Assembly (NCBI GenBank): GCA_030549335.1
Contig: CM060192.1
Location: 24,556,157-24,620,156 of the forward strand
DNA from: Pontederia crassipes
Lineage: Eukaryota > Streptophyta > Magnoliopsida > Commelinales > Pontederiaceae
DNA length: 64,000 bases
Reading direction: 5' to 3'
The position numbers were made by a program, and so were the translations under genes. Position 1 is the first letter of the stretch. Each line of letters begins with the position of its first letter. The notes beneath the pieces are model-generated. The model made no database searches and had not been told where the DNA came from. It saw only the letters and a list, made by a program, of their open reading frames with translations. Shown piece after piece: positions 11,144 to 22,913 of the stretch.

Positions 11144-13675
11144 TGTCACGACCCCGGTTTAAACCTTGGTCTAACCCGCAAGTCGCGACATAATGCGATT
11201 GATAAAATTCTTATAACGGAAGCATCATATTATCATGTAAAAATATGTGAGATAAGGTTATCACACCATTGTTCACAACTCACTTATATTTAAACTCATA
11301 GCAAGTACACACTCTAATTCAAACTCATACATTTTAAAAGGTTTCTGAAACATTTAACTTTTACACACCACATAAAACATTAAGAGGAGTCACACATTCC
11401 CACAAAAATACATCAAGAGACTAAGTCTTCAAAAGTGCTTCTAATCCGATAGGAAATTTCCAAGCACGGCCATATGACTGGTCTACTGATCTGAAAAAGT
11501 GTTAAAACAACATTATGAGCAAACAACAGCTCAGTAAGTTGAAAACTCATAACCTATGTGTTACCACCTATTCAAATCAGATAAATTAATTTAGCATTTT
11601 AAAAATTTATAGGAAACAAGCTAACATCCTATTACTTATGAACAATTATACTACATCAAGTAATCTCAATGAATAACATCTTTAGCATATCATATAGTGC
11701 CTCACATATTTATTTCACTTCATATAACATTTCACATATCATAACATATCATGTAATATGTCATGTATCATATCATATCATGTATGCACATATGCATAAT
11801 GCACATATCATATTACCAACTGGTCAAAGGAACATATTACCCCGTAGGGTTTCATATCATCCCAGATCATGGGGTACATTTCCTGCAGAAAACATATCAT
11901 CTCTGACCAGAGGCATCATATCATCTCTACCGGGGAACGTATATTATCTCGTAGGATACCATATCATCCCATGAAAATGGGGTACCTTTCCTGCATAAGA
12001 CATATCATCTCGACAGAGGAAATGCAATGCATGACAGATAAGATGCATAATGCATGCATTAACTATATCATATCACTTAGAACACATATCATATAATTGC
12101 ATTAAAACATATAGTCAAATTAAATGACATTCCAAAGAATATAACATGGGCTATAACAATGATGGATTACTTCTAGTGCACCTTGGTATACTAGAAATTC
12201 GTGTGGTGCTAGAAACATCATGCATAATAATTAATAAACATGTGATATTAATACAATCATAATTTTGTATCGTAACAATCTTTACGAAGCCTAATCCTCT
12301 TAAAATTTCCCATTTAAGGTATATTGTATAAGGGCTCTACGAATTTCATCAAAACAACTATATTCTTCACCTACACAGTTTACTAATAGATTGAATGATG
12401 TTGGGTGTAAAAGTCATAACTTTTAGAATACTTATGATAATTCAGTAATTATATGATTCTCAGAAAATCCAGAGATTTACCTCTGTTCTCTTTTACTTTT
12501 CTATTTTGACAGACTGAGTGAGGTTCACTTTAAAACTCATAACTTTCGTTGTACTTGATATATAAAAGTGATTCCACTTGGATTACAAAGATAACTTTAA
12601 CATCTTTAATCCATATAAATTTCATATATTAATTCTAAACATTTAAATTACTATAGTATTTACAATTCGGACTACTCATCCAAGAAAAACAGAAAGGGCG
12701 ACTCAGAGTAATTGACTCATAACTTTTCATATAAAACTCCAATTAACCTGATTCGAGATCCTATAGAAAGTAGACTCAATGAGGGTTCAAACTACGAAAT
12801 TTCATAATTTTTGAAGAACTATAATATGCCGAGAACATGTCGACAACTTTCGAATAGGGTTTGGTGTCCAGCAAAGAGGAAACATCATATAGGTGAACTA
12901 AGGTTTGATCCACACCTCAAGATCATGGACATAGAAGCACAAAGAGATCTTGGAGGCTCAGGAGAACAAAGTTCCATCTGAATTTCATAGGGATAATTCA
13001 TAGAAAAGGAATAGACAACTTACCTAAATGAAACCCTAAGAAGTAACCCTTGATTTCTCCTCTTCCTTCCTTCTTATTTTCCTTAGTTGCTGAAGTCAAA
13101 TGGATGTTCTCATGGGGTAAAGAGATAAGATTTTAGGCTATATATATTTTGGATACCGACCTAAAGTCAGTTGGAAGTGATTTTCCAACTTTGCCCTTAG
13201 AGTTCACCTTATTTACAAAAATGGCTTGTCATTTATCCTATTATTTATTTTATTTATTCATTTACTTAAGACATTACATGTAAATAAGAAACTATCCCCC
13301 ATTTGAATTCAAAGAAAAATAAATTTCCAAAGAATCAAAATCTAAATTTTCGTCCGAAGAACAAAATCGATCATTTTTCTGATTTTCCGATTTTGCGCTA
13401 TCATTTAACCTCACTAATACTTTACTTAAAAAATATTAAAAATCATATTTAACATACTTTCATGTATAGGAATAATTATCGGAACTTTAATTTTCTAAAT
13501 TTTAATATTTTTGAAAAATCATTTTTCCTTGTCCTTAGTCATTTCTCATCAATTTCAGGTGTTGGATTCTATGGAGTTAATGAACATATGCTCACACACT
13601 TATCATGATTCATATCAATCATTAATATATGATTAAATTATATAAACTTAGGTGGATCAAGTCATGAATATTACA
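11144..13675 (+). mobile_element. Solo LTR R9 (TGTCACGACC family), TSD TGGTT
   Basis: It starts TGTCACGACCCCGG and ends GAATATTACA. TGGTT flanks it at 11139-11143 and 13676-13680. The element B LTR text runs straight across the gap (GTGTGCACATGGTT, then ATCCTAGAGTC), which proves the insertion. Inside, a unit of about 108 bases is tandemly repeated at 11833-11940 and 11941-12025, and CATATCAT is frequent at 11690-12100. Orientation is assumed from the TGT...ACA ends and the GCGGAAGCAT-like block near the start shared with the LTR at 36097. No coding sequence. Confidence 0.9.
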
Positions 13676-13998
13676 TGGTTATCCTAGAGTCTAGTTGGAG
13701 TCTTCCTTTTCCTTATCATCGAGTTGTATTTACACTATTATGGGACCCCTATATGAACATATTGTGTGACATGGACTCTTATATGTCACAGTTGATGTAC
13801 TCTTTTCTTTATTTATTTTAGCTTCCACATTTCTTATATTCAATGGTCATAATATTTTTATTTATTAAATCTTCTACTTATGTGTCACTTTTCTTGACCA
13901 TTTGGATCAACAAAAGAGTCAAAGAAAGACCGAAGAGAGCAATGAACGAAAGGAGATTTTTCCATGTGGCAAGGTCGAATTTTTGGGCGTTACATTTA

Positions 13999-14010
13999 TG
14001 GTATTAGAGC
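13999..14010 (+). other. Primer binding site, initiator tRNA-Met type (element B)
   Basis: TGGTATTAGAGC lies four bases after the LTR end. It matches the common TGGTATCAGAGC site of chromoviruses with one change. Confidence 0.85.
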
Positions 14011-14150
14011 TTAACGTTAGAACTCCCTTGACGTCGATTAAGTATAGTCCATGTGCACTCACCAGAGCTACCATCACATTTAAGATATGTTTTGTTTTAA
14101 AGTTGTAATTGTTTATTGAGTATATCGTTATCTTTTATAGATGGCTCCTA

Positions 14151-15345
14151 TCGGCCCGACACGGCAGAGATTGTGGGCGCAGACGTGGAGGTGGTCGCAT
14201 CATGTCTACGTCGGAGATGATCACGATCGATGGACTTGACTCAACTCTAGGAAGTCAAGTAGGGGAGGACTTGCAGTAGGATCTCCCTCCAATGCAGTAG
14301 TAGGAGCTACAGCTGCCATGTCAACAATCGACCTATTTGGTGCCTATGTACAAGGCATCGCTTCCTCCTCCAACAACACCAGTAGGTCGTCATGGTGAGA
14401 ACACCATTCAGGCTTTCCTAAAGCTGCATTCACCCTACTTAAAAGGGGTGGTGGACTATGAAGAGACCATCCACTAGCTCACTGTTATGGAGAGGATGTT
14501 CCGCATCTGCCGATGCGTTGAGGATAGCAAGATCCTCTATGCCAAGCACATGCTCTCCGGTCGGGCCAGCGACTGGTGTGAGAGACTCAGGAAGCAAAGT
14601 TCTCGGACCAAGAGGTGATTCCCTGGGCGAGCTTCAAGGAGTTGTTTGAGGCCCAATACGCTCCGACCTACAAAAGGAAGGTGAAGTCGAAGGAATTCAA
14701 AGATCTACGTCAAGATAACATGTTGGTGGTAGAGTAACATATCACGAGGGCTTCATTCAATTGGTGCTATAGTAAGGATCTCATGGATAAGGCTGACCGC
14801 ACTGAGCAGTTCCAGATGCGAGAGAGAGCTATCTTCGGGGCAGAGCTAGACCTACACGGAGCTATTCACATGGCGAACAAGATCGAGCGGGAGATCCAGA
14901 TGCGGCAAGAAGAGCTGAAGAAAGAGCCAGTGCGAGTAGCAGAGCTGGCTAAGCCGAGATGGGAGGATCATCGCCCAGCTCATAGAGATGCATGCCGCGA
15001 TCACCGTCGATCGCCGCCATCAGCCATATCAGCAGCCACAACATGAGGCTCCCTGCCAAACAGCACCTTGCCAGCCTCAGGTGAAGTAGAAGTAAAGTGA
15101 TTTGAGAATAAGTATGAAATGACACTAACTAATGATGAATATGAACCTCAGTCACAACCCCAGCGACAAGCACCTGCTCCACATCCTCCATGATAACCAC
15201 CGGCACCCTAGCAACAAGGCGTGCCGAACTATGCCTATTGTCATAGGCCACACAAAGGAGAATACCACATGAAGAACGACACATGCATTGGATGCAGTAA
15301 GGCTGAGAACTTCGTCTGGGATTGTCCGATGAAAAATCGGCGGAA
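14151..15345 (+). pseudogene. Tekay-like gag, decayed
   Basis: The ATG follows a leader of about 140 bases and begins MAPIGPTRQRLW, matching the gag start of element C (MAPTIRSVARHG). The frame breaks soon after. Later pieces include the gag core segment WCYSKDLMDKADRTEQFQ near 14770 and a long helical stretch to 14990. A zinc-knuckle remnant reads CIGCSKAENFVWDCP near 15285: the cysteines of the CX2CX4HX4C pattern are present, but the histidine position reads asparagine. Multiple stops and shifts separate the pieces. Confidence 0.7.
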
Positions 15346-15399
15346 GTGGTGTATTAGGACGTCCTTTACAACATCCAAGCAGATGCAGCCTAGCAGGAT

Positions 15400-15690
15400 A
15401 ATGATGTTATCCCATGTACTCTTTCTATCACAGGCTTGCCTATGCTTGTATTATTTGATTCGGGTGCTTCACACTCATTTATTTCTAAGGCATGTCATTT
15501 CCATCCTTTGTGTACCTATAAAAGAGATGAAACATAGTATGAATGTAAAGACACCAATGGGGATCCTCCACACAACAAAGCACCTCTCTGAGGTACCAGT
15601 TATGGTGGACGAAAAGAATTTTTGTACTGACTTGATTGTAATAATCATGGTGGACTATGATGTCATCTTAGGTATGAATTGATTGTCATG
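15400..15690 (+). pseudogene. Tekay-like aspartic protease remnant
   Basis: The active-site motif LFDSGASHSFISKACH is readable near 15450-15500, in a different frame from the flanking gag. Downstream, VPVMVDEKNFCTDLIVI and YDVILGMN at about 15595-15680 match the usual end of the gypsy protease (a D-V-I-L-G-M segment). The frame changes between these two blocks, so at least one indel is present. Confidence 0.75.
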
Positions 15691-16019
15691 CCCATGATGC
15701 ATCGATCATATGTAAACAAAAGAAGGTCATCATTGGTAATCATGTGGCAAGAAGATGATGATCAGAGGCACATCGTCGTCGGACATTGGGATCATATTGC
15801 CAGCCAAAAAGCCTATAATTTATTACAGAAGGGATGTCGAGGATACCTGGCCAGTGTGATGATAGTCGATGCACCGACACAAGCTCTACACTAGATAGAC
15901 GTGGTTTGAGACTTTTCAAATGTCTTTCCATCGGACATCTCCAGATTGCCACCGACGAGGGAGATCGACTTGGCACCAAGGACGGCAACGATCACGAAGG
16001 CTCCTTACCGCATGGCCCC

Positions 16020-19000
16020 TATTGATATGCTAGAGTTGAAGATACAAATACAGGAGTTATTGGACAAGGGGTTCATCCGACCTAGCGTCTCCCCTTAGGG
16101 TGCTCCAATTCTATTTGTAAAGAAGAAGGCTGTGCATCGACTATTGAATGCTGAACAAGGTCATGATCAAGAATAAGTATCCACTGCCTAGGATCGCTAA
16201 CTTGATCGACCAGTTGTCTGAGGCCTCAATGTTCTCAAAGATTGACTTGAGAAGCGACTATCACCAGCTGAGAGTCGCCGAAGAAGATGTGCCAAAGACT
16301 ACTTTTCGATTGCGCTGTGGCCACTATGAGTACACGATCATGCCCTTCGGACTGACGAATGTCCAGTAACGTTCATGGATCTGATGAACAAGTGATGCAT
16401 AAAATGATGTAGAAAAATAAAATCGCTAGCAAGTGTACTAGTTGCTCAAATAATATAGTAATAGTAGTAAAGAGTGTCGAACCAACGAGGAATATTATTA
16501 ATTCAATATTTGAATTTATAAATTAATAAGAGAAGAAAAACATAGATTTTAAAAATAAGTTTTGTAATTATAAAATAAAAGAGAAAATAAGACAATAACA
16601 AGATAAGATAATGATGTTGAAGTTACGCCTTAGGATGAAAATAGATCAGGATAAATATTTGAATCATAAAAGATAAATTCAATCTTTAAAGATGGATTAG
16701 AGTCCCCCTAAAGTAATCTAACATGATTAACTTGCAGTCTCCACGAATGACATCCCCTCAAACTAAGCATGCAGAACTATCTTAATTTAATAAGAATTGA
16801 AGTCTCCACAATTGACATCTCATCAAATCATATTAAAATTAAGATGCATTAAATTGGATTCCTTAGACTATTAATCACTCCACAAACTAGTATAGATTAA
16901 CAGACTATACAAACTTGATTCTCCACACACTAGCTATTAAATTTATGTCGATTTTTAATCTAAAATAAAATCAATTAAAATTAACATCATGAATTCTAAA
17001 ATTAAGCACTCCACAAACTAGAATAGCCTAATTTAGAAATCTAATCAACTAACATAAAAGCATTAAGTACAATTAATAATTGGTCAGAAAAGACTAAAAC
17101 AAATGAAATAGGATCCAAATAGTTTCCCTTCAATTAATAATCTCCTAAAATATAAAATCTAAAAACATGGAGTTCATCCTAGAAATTCTGAGACATAATA
17201 AAATAATAATAAAAATTGGAAGAATTACACCTAAATAATAAAAAGTTGAAGCTTTGGATCATGGGCAGATAGTCGGACAGTCTTTTGGACTTGATGAGAG
17301 TCGCGATCAACCTTCAGCCATCGCACCTCTCTTCTTTTCGTCGTAGACTACAGACTCACGACTCTATCATGAAAGAAACCTCAACTTCAAAGCACGAATT
17401 GGATTGATGGTGTCTTCCTCTATTTATAGGTGCGAACGGTCTTCATGGGCGTAAATCGTACGGCCAAATTTAATTTACAGAGATAAATTTTACGACTTTT
17501 AAATCTTGGCCTGATAAAACTTTGGTTAATGATAAAACCTTATCCGTTTTGCACTCGGTGATAAACTCCTTTTTTATTCTTGGTCATCAAACTTGGTTAA
17601 TGATGATGTTTTGCACCCAATGATTGGTGATGTTCACCGTCGATGTCTCCATCCTTGGTTAATCATAGGGTTTTGCGCCCAATGATCTCGGCCGGTAATA
17701 TTCAAATGTTGGTTAAGTATAAATGCTTCTCATCACTTTATTGCCCAATGATAGAGACATCACCTTGATTAATGATAGAGTTTTGCACCCATGATTGGTT
17801 AATGACCACGATCAATGTATCCATCCTTGGTTAATGATAGGATTATGTCGTGGTTAATGATAGCATATTGCGCCCAATGATCTCTTCATGGTTGGATATT
17901 ACGGCCGATAGTCTTGATTGATGAAGGTGTTTTGCCCCCAAAGATTAGTTGGAGTTCAAGGCCGATAATCACCTTAGTTAAGGATAAAAGCATGGCTTTG
18001 TGCCCGTAAAACTCTTCTTGATAGGTCACGGCCGCAAAATCCGTAAGGATTATTATCACCTAATGATGGATATAATATGAGTTTTACGTCCAAAGATAAA
18101 GCATCATACAAGGCCGATAATCACTTTACATTTGAATTACAGCCGATACGTCCGTAATTCATCCAACTTGATAAAATCAGTTGATCATGTAGGTGGATAA
18201 TTTCCTGGATAATCGTGTACTCGACTTTTCCTGAAAAATAGTTATCAAAATTTAATTAATCCATCCATAATTAAAATATTTAGAGAATTAACAATTAGAA
18301 TTGATAAATATGGAATTAACTAAAAGTGATCTAAAATGATGCATGTCACGATTAAATTGCAGAAATATTAATTAAAATAATAAACTAAAATATATTATAT
18401 TTTGCATGCATCAACAAGGTATTCAAACAATACTTTGACCAGCTTGTGATCATTTTCGTAGACAACATTCTGATATACTCCTTCAGCCCGGCTTCAGCCC
18501 GGAGCAGCATCAGAGCCTCTACGGATCGTCTTGGAGACTTTGCGTGAGCACCAACTCTACGCAAAGTTTTCCAAGTGCGAGTTCTGGATGGAATAGATGA
18601 TGTTCCCGGGGGCATATTGTGTCCAGACATGAGATTTCAGTGGACCCAGCGAAGGTCAAGGCAGTGACCATCTTGGTCACCGAAGAATGTGACGGAAATC
18701 CGCAGTTACCTCGGTCTAGCGGACTACTACAGGCATTTCATTTGAGATTTCTCAAAGATTGCAACCCCTCACACTCACCTGATGAAGAAGAATGAGAAGG
18801 TGTGAGAGAAATTTTCAAGAGCTGAAGAACAAGCTAACCTCCGCTTCGACCCTCACCCTTCCGTCGGAAAGCGAATGATACACCATCTACAATAACGCGT
18901 GCAGCACCGTCTACGGATGTTTCCTGATGCAGCATGAGAAGGTAGTGCCCTACGCCTCGAGATAGCTGAAGAAGCATGAGGTGAACTATCTGTTCGCTCT

Positions 19001-19230
19001 GAAGATATGGAGGCACTACCTATACGGTGAAGAATTTCAAGTGTTCACAAACAACAAAAACTTGAAATACGTCTTCACCTAGAAGGATCTGAACATGAGA
19101 CAAAGTCGATGGATGGAGTTCCTCAAGGACTACGAGTTCACAATCAACTATCATCTCGGGAAGGAAACTCGGTGCCCGACGCTTCTTAGTCAGAAATGGG
19201 AGGATTCATTTGCTTTTTTCCAGTTACGCA
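16020..19230 (+). pseudogene. Tekay-like RT and RNase H, split by solo LTR R2
   Basis: Before the insertion, RT landmarks are [13 protein letters not shown]-like sequence near 16060, then [31 protein letters not shown] (first catalytic Asp kept) and [12 protein letters not shown], ending MDLMNK at 16392. After the insertion the text resumes at once as [21 protein letters not shown]. The second residue of the catalytic Asp pair is Asn (AAC at 18464-18466). SVDPAKVKAVTI near 18640 and RNase H fragments follow: [16 protein letters not shown] near 19030 and the end INYHLGKET near 19145. Many stops. The exact continuity across the LTR is the best proof that R2 is an insertion. Confidence 0.88.
16393..18413 (-). 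mobile_element. Solo LTR R2 (TGATGC family), TSD ACAAG
   Basis: Plus-strand ends are TGATGCATAAAATGATG and TTTTGCATGCATCA, inverted copies of each other. ACAAG flanks it at 16388-16392 and 18414-18418, inside the RT of element B. The family block GCTAGCAAGTGTACTAG and TCGAACCAACGAGGAAT lies near the left end, so the LTR reads on the minus strand. The part at 17520-18140 repeats GGTTAATGATAG, TTTTGCGCCCAATGAT and GGCCGATAA in varying order. Confidence 0.95.
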
Positions 19231-19429
19231 TATGATTGAGGAACATAACCAAAGGAATCCTTGAGCAGCAAGACATAGGGCAATACTATGATGCACTAGT
19301 TATAGCCAAATCTCATCAGTAGAATCATCACCGCACAAATAGTCGACACAAAGTATACAAAGATGTTCAAGCAGTGTTAGAATGAACTAGAGGACTTCAA
19401 GGCCGGCAATGTGGAGGAATCAGGTATTG

Positions 19430-20680
19430 AAATCGCCTCTTGGTTCCAAATAATTTATGATTAGATGAAGGTGCTCGATGAAGGTGACAAATCAGAGTTT
19501 GCGATACATCCGGGCAGCACGAAGATGTATAGGGATGTTAGACGCAAGTTCTGGTGGTATGATATGAAGAGGAAAATTGTTGACTACATCTCCAAGTGCC
19601 TGGTATGCCAGTAGGTGAAGGCTGAGCACCAGTGACCATATGGACTGATGAATCCTCTAGGAGTACCAAAATGGAAGTGGGAGAATATTATGATGAATTT
19701 CATCTCAGGACTGCTTAGGACACATAAGGGTCATGACGCCATTTGGGTTGTGGTCGATAGGTTATCGAAGGTGGCCCACTTCATTCCAATGAAGTGGAAG
19801 TAGTCAGTGGAAGTTTACTAGAGGTGTATGTACGAGAGATTATCCGACTACATGGGATTCTAGTCTCGATCATGTCGGACTACAATCCTTAGTTCACATC
19901 GAGATTCTGGAAGAGTATGTAGAAAGCGTTCGACACATGACTGAGTTATAGTATAGTCTTCCATCCATAGACAGACGGACAGTCAGAGAGGACAATTCGA
20001 ACATTGGAGGACATGCTCCGAGCTTGTGCCTTGGATTGGCACGACTGCTTGGACAAGCATCTATCACTGATTGAGTTATCGTACAACAACAATTTCCACT
20101 CCAGCATTAGCATGATGCCTTTCGAGGCTATGTACAGGAGACCTTGTCGATTGTCCGCACACTGGGGCAAGGTCGGCGAGCAGATAGCCATGAGCGAGGA
20201 GTTGACAAATCGAGCTTAGGAGTATGCAGATACAGTAAAGGTGATCCAAAAAACAATGAAGGCTGCACAATCTATAGAGAAGAGTTATGCCGACAAGAAG
20301 CGACGAGAGCAGATCTTTAGAGCCGGAGACCAAGGGTGTGATGCACTTCAGCAAATGAGGAAAGCTCATTCCTCGATTTGTTGGCATCTTTAAGGTTCTA
20401 GAGTTGGTCCGCTATGGAGCATCCAGATTGGCTCTACCTCCTTCCTACGAAAAAGTTGACCATGTCTTCCACATCACCATGCTCTGGAAGTACAAGCATG
20501 ATGATTCCAACTCGCCAGGATCAAAGAGTTGAACCTGAAGGAAGACTTGACCTATGCAGAATACCACATGAAGATTCTAGAACGGAAAGTACAATATCAG
20601 AAGGATAAGGAAGTATCACTGGTCAAAGTCGCATGGAAGTGCCACCATGGAAAGGAGGTAATCTCTATTCCTTACAGGAT
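19430..20680 (+). pseudogene. Tekay-like integrase with C-terminal chromodomain-like tail, decayed
   Basis: The N-terminal zinc finger is recognisable near 19500-19615 (IHPGSTKMYRDVRRKFWWYDM then CLVCQ). The catalytic core keeps the block DAIWVVVDRLSKVAHFIPMK at about 19735-19795, while the DDE motifs beyond it are badly broken. [24 protein letters not shown] near 20080-20150 is the typical end of the core. The C-terminal domain is seen as KLIPRFVGIF and LALPPSYEKVDHVFHITML near 20365-20490. KELNLKEDLTYAEYHMKILERK follows, where Tekay/Del elements carry a chromodomain-like end. Stops and shifts make it non-functional. Confidence 0.82.
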
Positions 20681-21154
20681 TCGGGGATGAATCCTTTTTC
20701 TAAGGTATTACAATGTAACATACCCAAATTTTGTATGAATTTAAAATTTTAATCATTTATGACATCGAATTATCGAGCAATCAAAACACAGAATGAGCGC
20801 CTAATATCATGACCGATCGACAATTTCAATCGACGCACGCACGACCTGATGATTGAAACACTTTCAAACATTCAGAAGTGCAACGGACAAAAAACCGACG
20901 AATGATCAGCTTTGATTTTCTTATTCATTGCAACACATTAACTCCTGAGATCGGTAACCCCTTTTTCACATGACCTCTAAAGATCAAAAGCCATGAAACC
21001 CCACCATTATGCCCTTAAAAGCCACCTTCATTTTCTTTCATTTCTTCTTCCTCGTCTTCTCATTTTCCCCAATTTACTTCTTTGCTCGTGCTCTCATTTT
21101 GGTCGTGGACAGAGGATAGTGAAGTGACTCCGGCAAGTTCCTCGGGTAGAGGCA

Positions 21155-22675
21155 ATGTAGGTGGCTAATGCGTCGCTAAGAATTGTAGCGACACAATAGC
21201 ATCATAGTAGCATCGACGCTGACCTAGCGTCTCAACGTTGAGACGCCAGGGCAATGCTAATGGTTTTTCTAATTCTAATTTTCTATTATATGTATGTAAT
21301 TTTATTTATCAAGATAGCATCTCATCGCATTGTGCCCCATTCCAGTTGTTTTGTTTCCTTCCCACAATCTAAAAATTATGGAATGCATATATAATTATCC
21401 ATGTATGTATATAAAATTATAAGTCTAGATGTATATGTGTATATAACAAAATTGTGTGTGTGTATATATATATATATATGTATATATATGTAATATATGT
21501 GTATGTATATGTCTACATCTGAGAGATTAAGTCACAACAATGTGTTTATCTATATGTATTATAAGTATATACGTGTATGTATATGTCTATATATGTGAGA
21601 GACATATACAAATAACGTGTATATGTATACTTATTCCAAGCATATATATGTATGTATATGTTTATATGTGCGAGATTAAGTGATAATAATATGTATATTA
21701 TTATATATAAGTATAAGTATATACATGTATTTATATGTCTATATGTACCTGATTAAGTGAGTGTGATAAAAAGTCGGCTACTGAGGCGCATTGAGTCGCT
21801 AATGTTTATTAGCGACACAATAGTGTCAACGTAGCATCTCAGTAAGGCGACGCTACAGAGACACTAATGGTGTCCCCCTGGCGTCAACCAAGATTGCGAC
21901 TTTAGTGTGGCGCTAGGTAGACGCTAAAATGGGATAATTTGTGCCAAATCATTTATCTTAATTCAACCATTATAATTTTATGATTAAGAATATAAAAATA
22001 ATATATGTATAATTAAGATATGATATATATTGTATGGATAAATAACATATATAATATAGGTAACAAATTATATATTTAGTACGATGTAGACATATATAAG
22101 TAATCATATGTAGGAATACATATATATGTTGAAGGTACATATACAATATTTAATTTATTTATTGATTAACGTATAGTATAAATAATATATAGGGTTGTGT
22201 CAAAATAGATAACATATAGCGATATAAATATAGATAGCCTATATGTAGTTATCTATTTCTTAATTAACATATACAGGTATGGGATGCCAAATAATCATAT
22301 TGGCGTATACATAGCATCGCCACAAATGTGACACCATCTAGGGTTTCCATAGCATCTCATAGTGTGCGACGCTAGATTCGTGTCGATAGGTGTTGACGCT
22401 AGATTCGCGTCGATAGGTGTCGACGCGAGAACAGCGCTAGGTGCTCCCGCGCAATTTCGCTTCATGGCGTGCAATAATAGCGGCTACTTGGCATCTCTAT
22501 GCACCTGCATTAGCGCCAAAATGCGAAAATGCTAATGAGATGCTATTGGGAGGCAAGTAGCGTCGCACTATTGAGATTCAACTGGGACGCCATAGCGGCG
22601 CTAGTCGTGTCTATGTAGCGTCACCACGTTTCGAGACGCTATGTGGCATCGCTAATCGCTGGTTTTCTTGTAGTG
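21155..22675 (-). mobile_element. CACTA-type DNA transposon remnant, one terminus kept
   Basis: The right end reads GGTTTTCTTGTAGTG, the reverse complement of the CACTACAAGAAAACC terminus of plant CACTA elements. Subterminal sequence has many short copies of TAGCGTC, GCGACGCTA and GAGACGCTA in both orientations at 21160-21260, 21765-21930 and 22310-22650, as expected of CACTA transposase-binding arrays. The middle is AT-rich with TA and TATG runs, and no transposase is visible. The left CACTA terminus is not found; it was probably deleted together with adjacent LTR sequence. Confidence 0.75.
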
Positions 22676-22913
22676 AAATCTGACCGACCAAGGAAGAAGA
22701 TGGTAATGCTCCTAGTGGAGAACCAGTCCCATTTTAGTCGACCGCAAGTCTGAGAGAATCGTCATGTGATATTGGAAACCTGCACCTCTCTCGGTCGTCC
22801 GATCGTATATGGCCTTGAAATGGCTGACATACGAACATAGAACGAATGACCATTCCATTTTCGGTCGATCGAAGGACATGGATGAACGATTGTCTGCCCA
22901 CCTTTCGGACGAC

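Larger units (their letters stand above)
7925..13994 (+). repeat. 5' LTR of element B, partial and twice interrupted
   Basis: The host LTR pieces are about 7925-8667, 10435-11143 and 13681-13994. They align in order with the 3' LTR of B and with the LTRs of C and D: the CGACCGAAAGTCTGAG block near 8430, the block starting AATACGACTTTAATCGAAACC in the 3' copy (10435 here), the A-rich ATGAA repeats at 10780-10940, and the end GGGCGTTACA at 13985-13994. The first 600 bases or so of a 2.6-kb LTR are absent. Two solo LTRs with perfect target duplications split it. Confidence 0.8.

Noticed and set aside
20076-20387. Minus-strand frame of 103 codons
   Set aside because: Antisense of the element B integrase region; no motif of its own.
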